Assembly: GCF_000211815.1 (NCBI RefSeq)
Contig: NZ_GL890874.1
Span: 92,313 to 156,312 of the forward strand
DNA length: 64,000 nucleotides
Direction of reading: 5' to 3'
Origin: Moorena producens 3L
GTDB taxonomy: Bacteria; Cyanobacteriota; Cyanobacteriia; Cyanobacteriales; Coleofasciculaceae
Part shown: piece by piece, positions 8,453-15,723 of the stretch
Layout of the letters: every line of letters starts with the position of its first letter
Position numbering within the stretch: the first letter of the stretch is position 1
Made by a program: the position numbers and the translations under genes
Notes under the pieces: generated by a model
The model's database searches: none
The model's input: only the letters and a program-made list of their open reading frames with translations
Told to the model about the DNA's origin: nothing

Positions 8453-9832
8453 ATGTATGGTTGTCAACAACATTTAATAACTACGACACCTGATAATAGA
8501 GCAATTATCGAGTTTATCTGTTCAGAAGCTAACAAGTTAACTAACTGCGGGATTTATTACTGCCGTCAATTGTTGTTCAAAGCTGGAAGGTATCTTACAA
8601 ATGCCGATCTGGATAAGATAATGAAGACAAATCATCACTTCAAGGCAATGAGGTCAGCTTGTGCTCAGCAGACACTACACGGAGTAATAGAATCCTTTAA
8701 GTCTTACAAAGCCTTAAACAAGCTATATAAGAAAGGTCAGCTAGCAAACAAGCCTAGAGTTCCTAATTATAGAAAAAAGGGGGGATTGGCTGTTGTTAGC
8801 TATCCGGCTAGATGGGTGAAGCTGATAAAGGGTCAGCTTAAGTTTACTCTAGGAAAACAGATTAAAGCATGGTTTGGGATAGACCATTTCCTTCTACCTA
8901 TGCCTTCCAATATTGACTACAAAGCGATAAAAGAGTATCGATTTGTACCAAGAAACGGGTGCTTGTATCTAGAGTTCGTCTATGAGAGAACAGCTCCTGA
9001 AGCAGTTACTCAAACAGGTGAAGTCTTAGGGATTGATCCTGGTTTAAATAACTGGTTAACCTGCGTGTCTACTACAGGTAAGTCGTTTATATTAGATGGA
9101 AGAAAAGTTAAGTCTCAAAACCAGTGGTACAACAAGCGTGTAGGTGCTATCAAAAAGGGTAAAAGTAGAGACTACTGGGACGAACATCTAGCTTTTTTGA
9201 TTGAAAAGCGAAATCGACAAATGCGAGACAACGTAAATAAAGCCGCTAGATTCATAGTTAACTGGTGCTTAAGGAATAACGTTAGTACAGTCGTATTTGG
9301 TTGGAACAAGCGCAACAAAGACAGCATCAATATTGGAAAAAAGAATAATCAGCAGTTTGTTCAGATACCTACTGCTAAATTAAAAAGTCGGATAGAACAG
9401 CTATGTATTGAGTACGGTATCAAATTCGTTGAGACTGAAGAAAGTTACACCAGCAAGGCTAGCTTTTTAGACCGTGATTTTTTGCCTACACTTGGTGGAA
9501 AACCCGTTCGCGAAGCGTGCCCTTCGGGCTTGGGGTGGAAAGAAAGTGGGAGAAGAGTTAGACGTGGGCTTTACAAGTCTGGAAAGGGCGAATTGATAAA
9601 TGCTGACTGCAACGGAGCAGCCAACATTCTTCGCAAAGTATCGACACAGCTAGAGTTTTCTCTGGCCGAGGTCGGAAGGGCAGTTTTGAACCTGCCACAA
9701 CGATACAAGCTGGACTCTCTATCTAGATCGTATCGTGAAGCGTTGCGCAGAGGTGCGACCCATGGCGAATTTAATTCGCCTATGGAAAGCGCACCAAGCG
9801 TGGTTTTAACCCGCGAAGCAACATCCGCTTAG
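8453..9832 (+). CDS. tnpB: RNA-guided nuclease TnpB, copy 1, with two in-frame repeat insertions
   Basis: A 459-aa OrfB/TnpB protein of IS200/IS605-type elements. The RuvC-I Asp is D195 in GIDPGLNNW and the RuvC-III Asp is D385 in NADCNGAANI. The usual RuvC-II 'VxE' position reads VVFGWN, lacking Glu; Glu residues occur in the conserved VETEESYTSK stretch, which may supply it. No CxxC zinc finger is present. Compared with the 435-aa copy 2, it carries 8 extra codons at 9506-9529 and 16 extra codons around 9749-9796, each matching a palindromic repeat family. Both keep frame. The first lies between RuvC-II and -III, so activity is uncertain. Confidence 0.92.
   Translation: MYGCQQHLITTTPDNRAIIEFICSEANKLTNCGIYYCRQLLFKAGRYLTNADLDKIMKTNHHFKAMRSACAQQTLHGVIESFKSYKALNKLYKKGQLANKPRVPNYRKKGGLAVVSYPARWVKLIKGQLKFTLGKQIKAWFGIDHFLLPMPSNIDYKAIKEYRFVPRNGCLYLEFVYERTAPEAVTQTGEVLGIDPGLNNWLTCVSTTGKSFILDGRKVKSQNQWYNKRVGAIKKGKSRDYWDEHLAFLIEKRNRQMRDNVNKAARFIVNWCLRNNVSTVVFGWNKRNKDSINIGKKNNQQFVQIPTAKLKSRIEQLCIEYGIKFVETEESYTSKASFLDRDFLPTLGGKPVREACPSGLGWKESGRRVRRGLYKSGKGELINADCNGAANILRKVSTQLEFSLAEVGRAVLNLPQRYKLDSLSRSYREALRRGATHGEFNSPMESAPSVVLTREATSA
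9506..9529. repeat. 24-bp palindromic repeat inserted in frame in tnpB
   Basis: GTTCGCGAAGCG followed by TGCCCTTCGGGC, absent from tnpB copy 2, adds eight codons. Related intergenic copies with a GTTCGCGTAGCGTGGCC core and a GGCC-loop-GGCC hairpin lie at 7147-7172 (reverse), 21134-21159, 28101-28125 and 46224-46248. Confidence 0.8.
9749..9796. repeat. 48-bp palindromic repeat inserted in frame near tnpB 3' end
   Basis: A unit running from AGGTGCGACC to AAAGCGCACC with the central palindrome GGCGAATTTAATTCGCC. The corresponding stretch of tnpB copy 2 is exactly 48 bp shorter. Further copies are at about 21951, 22326, 24540, 27906, 40216, 49210 and 57392. Confidence 0.85.
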
Positions 9833-9834
9833 AA

Positions 9835-9865
9835 TCCATGTGGTTTCAACCCGTGGAGAGTTCAA
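9835..9865 (+). ncRNA. Right-end hairpin of TnpB element 1 (3' end of presumptive omega RNA)
   Basis: TCCATG pairs with CGTGGA across an 11-nt loop, then GAGAGTTCAA ends the element. In copy 2 the stem is TCTACG/CGTAGA: both sides changed together, which supports RNA pairing. In TnpB systems the guide RNA scaffold overlaps the tnpB 3' end and runs through the right end into the flank. Here the following guide would begin GCTGAAGTATTATTC. The 5' limit of the RNA cannot be placed. Confidence 0.6.
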
Positions 9866-9997
9866 GCTGAAGTATTATTCTTTACTGGTGGTAACCAGTG
9901 CGACTACGTTGAGAATTTCCAGGGCACAGACCTTCATAATGCGATCGCTTATGTGCTTGATAAAGGTGGCGCTATTGGTGGAACCAGTCTTGATTAA
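9866..9997 (+). pseudogene. C-terminal fragment of an S51-peptidase / cyanophycinase-like gene
   Basis: Forty-three codons in one frame begin exactly at the TnpB element right end. They encode AEVLFFTGGNQCDYVENF followed by GTDLHNAIAYV and DKGGAIGGTS, then TAA. The FTGGNQ and GGAxGGTSA-like pattern resembles the nucleophile region of cyanophycinase/peptidase S51, although the fragment ends GTSLD. No matching 5' part lies left of the element, so the rest of the gene has been lost or moved. Confidence 0.55.
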
Positions 9998-10178
9998 TAT
10001 TATAAAATCTATAACTTAGATTAATTACTATAAACCCCAAAGTTAGGTATTGAAATTAACAATTGAAAATTTAAAATAGCAATTACCAATTAATCCTTAT
10101 ACCCCTATTTCCCCACGCTTCCCTCTCTTCCCTGCTCCCTGCTCCCTACTCCCTGCTCCCTGCTCCCTACTCCCCAGA
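9998..10178. repeat. CTCCCTG/CTCCCTA heptamer array
   Basis: 10120-10175 holds repeated 7-bp units of the ACTCCCT/GCTCCCT type directly before tadA. The remainder is AT-rich without a gene. Confidence 0.75.
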
Positions 10179-10670
10179 ATGGAAGTACCTAACCCGATTG
10201 ATAACTCCTATCTCATCCATCGCAAATGGATGACTGTTGCCATAGAAATTGCCCAGAAAGCTGGTGAAGCGGGTGAGGTACCAGTGGGTGCGGTGATTGT
10301 AGATAATGAAGGTAAGTTAATTGCTACAGGAGAGAATCGCCGAGAGCGGGACAAAGACCCCACTGCTCATGCGGAAATCCTGGCACTCCGTGCTGCTGGT
10401 CAACAGCTGCAAAGTTGGCATCTTAATCACTGCACTCTCTACGTTACTTTGGAACCTTGTCCCATGTGTGCCGGAGCGATTATCCTAGCACGACTCGGTC
10501 TTCTGGTTTATGGTGTAGACGATCCTAAAACTGGCAGCATTCGCACCGTTGCTAATCTTCCTGATAGTGCTTGTTCTAATCATCGGTTGCCAGTTTTAGG
10601 GGGAATTATGGAATCCGTTTGTCGGGAACAGTTGCAATCTTGGTTTGCCGAGCGACGCAAAAGACCGTAA
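10179..10670 (+). CDS. tadA: tRNA-specific adenosine deaminase (A34 to inosine)
   Basis: A 163-aa cytidine-deaminase-fold enzyme that converts the wobble adenosine 34 of tRNA-Arg(ACG) to inosine. The zinc site is visible as HAE at residues 64-66 and PCPMC at 93-97, with the catalytic Glu in HAE. The GEVPVGAVI stretch near residues 32-40 is also typical. Length and motif spacing fit TadA rather than guanine or cytosine deaminases. The ATG at 10179 follows directly on a heptamer array, leaving little room for a native promoter or strong ribosome site, so the 5' region may have been remodelled by repeats. Confidence 0.93.
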   Translation: MEVPNPIDNSYLIHRKWMTVAIEIAQKAGEAGEVPVGAVIVDNEGKLIATGENRRERDKDPTAHAEILALRAAGQQLQSWHLNHCTLYVTLEPCPMCAGAIILARLGLLVYGVDDPKTGSIRTVANLPDSACSNHRLPVLGGIMESVCREQLQSWFAERRKRP

Positions 10671-11170
10671 GCTATCAGCTATCAGCTATCAGCTATCAGC
10701 TATCAGCTATCAGTTTATGGGCGCTTGGGCAAGCTACACCCAATAGCTTTTGAATAAGCGATGCAGTTGCTCACGGGGGTTTCCCCCATGAGCAACTGCA
10801 TCCAGAAAACAGGTAAGCCTTAGTTTAATAATCTGAGTAAAGTCACAGCGTCAAAGTCTATGGCACAAAGCTGTTCGCGCAGCGTGGGCCAAAAGCCCAC
10901 GGCTGACGGCTGACGGCTGACGGCTGACGGCTGACGGCTGACGGCACCTCAAGCAGCACCTCAAGTAGCGCATATGCTTACCTTCAGCCACGCCATTAAT
11001 AGCTTCAGTATCCATAGGGAACAGATCAGGGCATGACACCACAAGAAGTGTCCTGTGAGTGTCAGATATTGAGATCGAAACCACATACAGTAGAACTGAA
11101 GGTTAAGGATTTAGGACAAACCCTTGATCATTGATAGTTTAGCTCTACTTGCAGTAAGTAGGATTGAGCA
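10671..11170. repeat. Intergenic heptamer arrays and a long hairpin
   Basis: 10672-10710 is an AGCTATC array and 10900-10945 a GCTGACG array. 10760-10802 is an inverted repeat in which GATGCAGTTGCTCA and TGAGCAACTGCATC flank CGGGGGTTTCCCCCA; it resembles the core of MITE type A. A degenerate copy of the GTTCGCG palindrome lies at 10871-10900. No gene is supported, and the minus-strand frame at 10851-11084 is repeat-derived. Confidence 0.7.
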
Positions 11171-11944
11171 ATGACAACAACGCTAAAACATACTTCTGAT
11201 TATGGTAACGATCACGGTAACGCCATCAAAACCATGTCTGTAGATTCTGGTATTTGCCACGGGTTAACTAACATTATCTATCCCTTAGCACGGCGTGTTG
11301 TTATTCCGTTTCATTTTGGTCAACTTACCGTAACAGGGCAAGAGAACGTTCCTAAAACAGGTCCTGTTATTTTAGCTCCCACCCATCGCTCTCGTTGGGA
11401 TGCGTTAATGGTTCCTTACGCCGTTGGCAAACCTGTAACCGGACGTGACTTGCGGTATATGGTCTCAGCCAATGAAATCTATGGCATACAGGGTTGGTTT
11501 ATCCGTCGTCTAGGAGGGTTCCCCGTAGATACTGGACGTGGAGGAATTAGCAGTATCCGTCACACTGTCGAACTCCTGAGCAATGGCGAAGTACTGGTAA
11601 TGTTTCCTGAAGGCAATATTTTCCGTAATGGTGAAGTAAACCCCTTAAAACCTGGTATGGCTCGTATTGCCTTGCAGGTAGAATCATCTCACCCTGGTAT
11701 TGGTCTCAATATTGTACCGATTGCTCTTAATTATAGCCAGCCTATTCCTAAATGGGGTTGTGACGTCAAAGTGACTGTTGGATCTGCGATTAGTGTAGGA
11801 GATTATTCTACCAAGTCAGTTAAAAAAGGAGCTGCACAGCTTACCCATGACCTATATACAGCCATGACTAACTTAGACAGGAGTTATAGCGCTACGCGCA
11901 AGTCAGAAGTCAGAAGTCAGAAGTCAGAAGTCAGCTTAGACTAA
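11171..11944 (+). CDS. 1-acyl-sn-glycerol-3-phosphate acyltransferase family protein
   Basis: A PlsC/LPLAT-type acyltransferase of 257 aa, expected to transfer acyl groups to lysophosphatidate or a related lipid at the inner membrane. Seen: catalytic HX4D as H72-RSRW-D77, the GGFPVDTGRGG segment near 115-125, FPEGN at 145-149 and the later VPIALNYSQP. The last ~19 residues (from 239, SATRKSEVRSQ...) are encoded by a MITE that starts at 11885, so the native C-terminus has been replaced. ATG at 11171 is used; the first ~30 residues are poorly conserved-looking and an internal start is possible. The substrate cannot be told from sequence. Confidence 0.85.
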   Translation: MTTTLKHTSDYGNDHGNAIKTMSVDSGICHGLTNIIYPLARRVVIPFHFGQLTVTGQENVPKTGPVILAPTHRSRWDALMVPYAVGKPVTGRDLRYMVSANEIYGIQGWFIRRLGGFPVDTGRGGISSIRHTVELLSNGEVLVMFPEGNIFRNGEVNPLKPGMARIALQVESSHPGIGLNIVPIALNYSQPIPKWGCDVKVTVGSAISVGDYSTKSVKKGAAQLTHDLYTAMTNLDRSYSATRKSEVRSQKSEVSLD

Positions 11945-11990
11945 GTTTCGGAGTTTAGCAATGTCAAACATCTCAATGCGTAGTGCTATA
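11885..11990. repeat. MITE type B, copy 1 (overlaps 3' end of acyltransferase gene)
   Basis: A 106-bp element with ends TATAGCGCTACGCGC and GTAGTGCTATA, an AGTCAGA heptamer array near its left end and the interior GTTTCGGAGTT...AATGTCAAACATCT. Copies 2 and 3 are at 24474-24657 (reverse) and 58838-58942. It supplies the stop codon of the upstream gene. Confidence 0.75.
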
Positions 11991-12014
11991 TGGAGAAAAC
12001 TGTTCCAAAGAAAA

Positions 12015-12035
12015 GCTCCTGTAAAGTACAGGAGC
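12015..12035 (-). terminator. Intrinsic terminator downstream of psbDC
   Basis: Read on the minus strand, GCTCCTGT and ACAGGAGC form a perfect 8-bp stem with a 5-nt loop, followed by TTTTCTTT. It lies ~100 bp past the psbC stop. The facing AAAAA on the other side may also stop transcription from the acyltransferase gene. Confidence 0.75.
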
Positions 12036-12133
12036 CTTAAAAATCACTTAGCTTTTAGTTAGCCATTAATTAGCCATTAATTAGACTTTACTTAGTGTGA
12101 TTTACCATTGAGTTATTAACTCAATCCCATCAC

Positions 12134-13522
12134 CTAGTCAAGGTCAGGCATTTCAAGTACTGCCTCAGTGTCACGGTCAATACCTTTCTCGAATCCAGCC
12201 GCAGCAGCCCGTGCGCGACCAGCGTGCCAGAGGTGACCAACTAGGAAGAAGAAGGCCATTACAAAGTGGAAACTAGCCAACCAAGCACGAGGGTTGACAT
12301 AGTTGAAGGAATTTGCCTCAGTAATAATGCCACCTACAGAGTTGATGGAACCGTTAGGAGCATGGGTCATGTACTCAGCAGCACGACGTAGCTGCCAAGG
12401 CTGAATGTCATTTCTGAGCTTGTTAACATCCAGACCATTGGGACCCCGTAGAGGCTCCAACCACGGACCTTGGAAGTCCCAGAAGCGCATGGTTTCACCA
12501 CCGAAGATGATTTCACCAGTAGGAGAGCGCATCAGGTATTTACCCAGACCAGTAGGCCCTTGGGAAGACGCAATGTTAGCACCTAGGCGTTGGTCACGGG
12601 CTAAAAACACGAAAGACTGAGCTTGAGACGCTTCAGCATTAGTAGGGCCATAGAACTCGCTAGGATAAGCGGTGTTGTTGAACCACACGTAGCAAGAGCA
12701 AATGAAGCCCATCATGGACAAGGCACCTAAGCTGTAGGAGAGGTAAGCTTCTCCAGACCAGACAAAGGCACGACGAGCCCAGCCGAAGGGTTTAGTCAGA
12801 ATGTGGAATACACCACCAAAGATGCAGATCAGACCAATCCAGATATGACCGCCAATGATGTCTTCCATGTTGGCGACACCAATAATCCAACCTTCTCCAC
12901 CGAAGGGAGCATCGACTAAGTAGCCGAAGATCACACCGGGGTTCAGGGTTGGGTTGGTGATCAAACGAACCGCACCACCACCGGGTGCCCAAGAGTCATA
13001 AACACCGCCGACGAACATGGCCTTGATCACCAGCAAGAAGGCACCCAATCCTAAAATGATCAGGTGGAACCCGATGATACTAGTCATCTTGTTCTTGTCC
13101 TTCCAGTCGTAACCAAAGAAGTTAGAATAATTTTCTAAGGCTTCAGGACCACGAACGGCGTGATAAATACCGCCGAAGCCCAATACGGCAGAAGAAATCA
13201 GGTGTAGGACACCAATAACAAAGTAGGGGAAAGTGTCAACAATTTCGCCACCAGGACCAACACCCCAACCCAAAGTAGCCATGTGAGGGATTAGAATTAA
13301 TCCTTGCTCGAACACAGGCTTTTCGGGAATGTAGTGAGCAACCTCAAATAGGGTCATTGCGCCAGCCCAGAAAACGATCAGGCCAGCATGGGAAACATGA
13401 GCTCCCAGCAACTTACCAGAGAGGTTGATCAGACGGGCATTACCAGACCACCAGGCGAAACCGGAAGATTCTTGGTCACGATTGCCCGCAACCATACCAA
13501 CATTATTAGAGAGCGTTACCAC
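12134..13522 (-). CDS. psbC: Photosystem II CP43 chlorophyll-binding protein
   Basis: The inner antenna of photosystem II in the thylakoid membrane, binding chlorophyll a and contributing a ligand to the Mn cluster. 462 aa. Seen: GFAWWSGNARLINLSGKLLGAHVSHAGL-type N-terminus, six hydrophobic spans with His ligands, and the large lumenal loop containing GGETMRFWDFQGPWLEPLRGP. The start is GTG at 13522 (VVTLSN), not the frame start at 13600. GAGGAGGT at 13538-13531 is an ideal ribosome site 8 nt upstream, inside psbD. The start overlaps the psbD end by 17 bp, so the two genes are co-transcribed and probably translationally coupled. Confidence 0.97.
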   Translation of the reverse strand: MVTLSNNVGMVAGNRDQESSGFAWWSGNARLINLSGKLLGAHVSHAGLIVFWAGAMTLFEVAHYIPEKPVFEQGLILIPHMATLGWGVGPGGEIVDTFPYFVIGVLHLISSAVLGFGGIYHAVRGPEALENYSNFFGYDWKDKNKMTSIIGFHLIILGLGAFLLVIKAMFVGGVYDSWAPGGGAVRLITNPTLNPGVIFGYLVDAPFGGEGWIIGVANMEDIIGGHIWIGLICIFGGVFHILTKPFGWARRAFVWSGEAYLSYSLGALSMMGFICSCYVWFNNTAYPSEFYGPTNAEASQAQSFVFLARDQRLGANIASSQGPTGLGKYLMRSPTGEIIFGGETMRFWDFQGPWLEPLRGPNGLDVNKLRNDIQPWQLRRAAEYMTHAPNGSINSVGGIITEANSFNYVNPRAWLASFHFVMAFFFLVGHLWHAGRARAAAAGFEKGIDRDTEAVLEMPDLD

Positions 13523-14564
13523 GCGGTAGTACCTCCTCAGGGAACTCAAAGTTTTGGTGAGGTTGGTCTGCCGGAGCCATCCAAGCCCGGAGACCCTCAT
13601 TTAGCAAAATGTTCTTAGTATAGAACGTCTCAAATTCTGGATCTTCTGCTGCCCGGATTTCCTGGGACACGAAGTCATAGGCTCGCAGGTTCAATGCTAA
13701 ACCTACAATTCCTACTGCACTCATCCACAAGCCAGTTACTGGCACAAACAGCATAAAGAAATGCAGCCAGCGCTTGTTGGAGAAGGCAATGCCGAAGATT
13801 TGAGACCAGAACCGGTTAGCGGTGACCATTGAGTAGGTCTCTTCCGCTTGGGTCGGGTTGAACGCCCGGAAGGTATTGGCTTTGTCACCATCCTGGAACA
13901 GGGTATTTTCCACCGTTGCCCCATGAATGGCACACAGCAGAGCACCACCGAGTACCCCAGCTACGCCCATCATGTGGAAGGGATTCAGTGTCCAGTTGTG
14001 GAAGCCTTGCAGGAACAGGATGAAACGGAAGATACCCGCTACTCCGAAGCTAGGAGCAAAGAACCAGCTGGACTGTCCCAACGGGTACATCAGGAACACG
14101 CTGACAAATACTGCAATCGGCGCACTGAATGCGATCGCGTTGTAGGGTCTAATGCCTACTAGACGAGCAATTTCAAATTGCCGCAGCATGAACCCAATCA
14201 GACCAAATGCTCCGTGGAATGCTACGAAGCTCCACAACCCTCCTAGTTGGAACCAGCGAGTCAAGTCTCCTTGGGCTTCTGGTCCCCACAACAGCAGTAG
14301 GGAATGTCCCAGACTGTTGGGAGGAGAGGACACTGCTACGGTCAGGAAGTTACAACCTTCTAGGTAAGAAGATGCTAAGCCGTGGGTGTACCAAGAGGTT
14401 ACAAAGGTGGTACCAGTTAGCCAGCCCCCTAACGCCATGTAGGCACAGGGGAACAACAGAATGCCGGACCAGCCGACGAATACAAAGCGATCGCGCTTGA
14501 GCCAGTCATCGAGGATGTCAAACCATCCTCTGGTGCTGGGGGCGCGTCCTACTGCTACTGTCAT
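13506..14564 (-). CDS. psbD: Photosystem II reaction centre protein D2
   Basis: D2 pairs with D1 to hold the P680 chlorophylls, pheophytins, QA and non-haem iron of photosystem II. The 352-aa length is canonical. The sequence opens MTVAVGRAPSTRGWFDILDDWLKRD and contains the five-helix reaction-centre pattern, the QFEIARLVGIRPYNA loop, HNWTLNPFHMMGVAG and AIHGATVENTLF, and ends PEEVLPRGNAL. ATG 14564 is preceded by GAGGA. It is first in the psbD-psbC operon. Open frames on the opposite strand are shadows. Only this psbD copy is in the window, so it cannot be said whether it is the high-light form. Confidence 0.98.
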   Translation of the reverse strand: MTVAVGRAPSTRGWFDILDDWLKRDRFVFVGWSGILLFPCAYMALGGWLTGTTFVTSWYTHGLASSYLEGCNFLTVAVSSPPNSLGHSLLLLWGPEAQGDLTRWFQLGGLWSFVAFHGAFGLIGFMLRQFEIARLVGIRPYNAIAFSAPIAVFVSVFLMYPLGQSSWFFAPSFGVAGIFRFILFLQGFHNWTLNPFHMMGVAGVLGGALLCAIHGATVENTLFQDGDKANTFRAFNPTQAEETYSMVTANRFWSQIFGIAFSNKRWLHFFMLFVPVTGLWMSAVGIVGLALNLRAYDFVSQEIRAAEDPEFETFYTKNILLNEGLRAWMAPADQPHQNFEFPEEVLPRGNAL

Positions 14565-15051
14565 AGATTCAAATCCTCATACATATAACGATTTGCAAGG
14601 ATTCAAAATTGGGACGCTTTTACGTCTTTTTAGCGACACTTCCACCCTTTTAGAGGTGGATTTCCCTTAGATTTCAGTGAGGCAAGAGTCACTTTCCTCT
14701 TACAGGATGGTCTTTTAACGGGATCCCACAGGCTATCAGGTTAGGCTGTGGTCACTTAATGTTTCTTAAACTATCACGCAGTTAAACCCTTGACTTGATT
14801 CTCCCATAAGGAGAGTTGGGTTACAAACGTTACATACAATAATAATAAATACCAAAAATTTTACAAAATTACACATACTCCTCAGATTTTTTTGAGATTT
14901 GGTGTCAAAAGTTACATAATTTCCCTGTCTTGGTCAAAAATGTGATACAAGTTCTAGATGAGCTCGCTGGAGTATCCATAACTTACTGATTTACTCTCGG
15001 TCCTCAGCACTATTGTCAAGTCAGATTTCATAGAGGCAACCACATCTTCTC
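14565..15051. promoter_or_regulatory. Divergent regulatory region between psbD and ycf4
   Basis: 487 bp without coding sequence separate the divergent psbD and ycf4 starts. It holds no MITE or heptamer repeat, unlike most spacers in the window, so it probably carries promoters and leader sequences under selection. The long psbD leader (14565-14700) contains short inverted repeats such as TCCACCC..GAGGTGGA at ~14640-14660. Individual promoter boxes cannot be assigned with confidence. Confidence 0.4.
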
Positions 15052-15618
15052 ATGGCAGCATCCACCAACCAACTGGAAAACCTGGTACTTCGACAATCGG
15101 TTCTTGGCTCTCGCCGTTTGAGCAACTATTTAGTGGCAGGAGCTGTATCTATAGGAGGTATAGGCTTTTTCCTGGCAGGGCTTTCGAGTTATCTCAACAT
15201 GGATCTACTCCCGATTGGAGATGCAACCAACCTAATTTTTATCCCTCAGGGAGTAGCAATGGGTTTCTATGGCGTTGCTGCGCTGTTGCTATCTCTCTAC
15301 CTATGGCTAACCATTTATTGGGATATCGGCGGAGGCTACAATGAATTTAACCAAGAAACAGGTATGGTCAGAGTAGTGCGGTCTGGCTTTCCCGGTAAAA
15401 ACCGTGAAGTCGAATTCAGTTGCCGTACAGAAGATGTCCAGTCGATTCGAGTAGACATCAAAGAGGGTCTAAATCCACGCCGAGTCCTCTACGTGCGCAC
15501 TAAGGATCGTCGGGAAGTTCCTCTGACTCGTGTCGGTCAACCCATCTCCCTTTCGGAATTAGAAAATCAGGGAGCAGAGCTGGCTCGTTTCTTAGGAGTT
15601 CCCTTGGAAGGGTTGTAA
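15052..15618 (+). CDS. ycf4: Photosystem I assembly protein Ycf4
   Basis: A thylakoid protein that promotes assembly of the photosystem I complex. 188 aa, usual length. Two membrane spans at residues ~25-47 (YLVAGAVSIGGIGFFLAGLS) and ~65-90, then a soluble domain with ETGMVRVVRSGFPGKNR, IRVDIKEGLNPRR and a C-terminus with LARFLGVPLEGL, all characteristic of Ycf4. ATG 15052. It is divergent from psbD, a neighbourhood that links photosystem genes. No downstream gene is tightly coupled. Confidence 0.96.
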   Translation: MAASTNQLENLVLRQSVLGSRRLSNYLVAGAVSIGGIGFFLAGLSSYLNMDLLPIGDATNLIFIPQGVAMGFYGVAALLLSLYLWLTIYWDIGGGYNEFNQETGMVRVVRSGFPGKNREVEFSCRTEDVQSIRVDIKEGLNPRRVLYVRTKDRREVPLTRVGQPISLSELENQGAELARFLGVPLEGL

Positions 15619-15723
15619 ATTCCTAGGTGGCACACTCCCCCATCAAGTTGCTTCCTGCTTAAATAAAGCTTCTTAAATAATTCAGTAGTATAGGCTACAG
15701 AAACCTAGAAAGTTAACAAGATA

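Larger units (their letters stand above)
8128..9865 (+). mobile_element. TnpB-type element (IS200/IS605-like), copy 1
   Basis: Boundaries come from aligning this copy with the second one at ~46174-47860. The shared left end begins near AAACAGGAAA and includes AGCGAGAGTTAGCCAC, a CCACC/GGTGG hairpin and GCCGGGATTTATCCCGGC. The shared right end closes with GAGAGTTCAA at 9865. It carries a divergent small RHH-like gene and tnpB but no tnpA transposase, so it would be non-autonomous or rely on a transposase elsewhere. Its right end abuts an S51-peptidase-like gene fragment. Confidence 0.8.

Noticed and set aside
13523..13600. Longer psbC start at 13600 (MRVSGLGWLRQ...)
   Set aside because: Those codons lie inside psbD in another frame; the GTG at 13522 has an ideal GAGGAGGT and gives the known CP43 N-terminus.
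13388..14670. Several plus-strand open frames of 60-100 codons opposite psbC and psbD
   Set aside because: They overlap highly conserved photosystem genes on the other strand and have no recognisable protein character.
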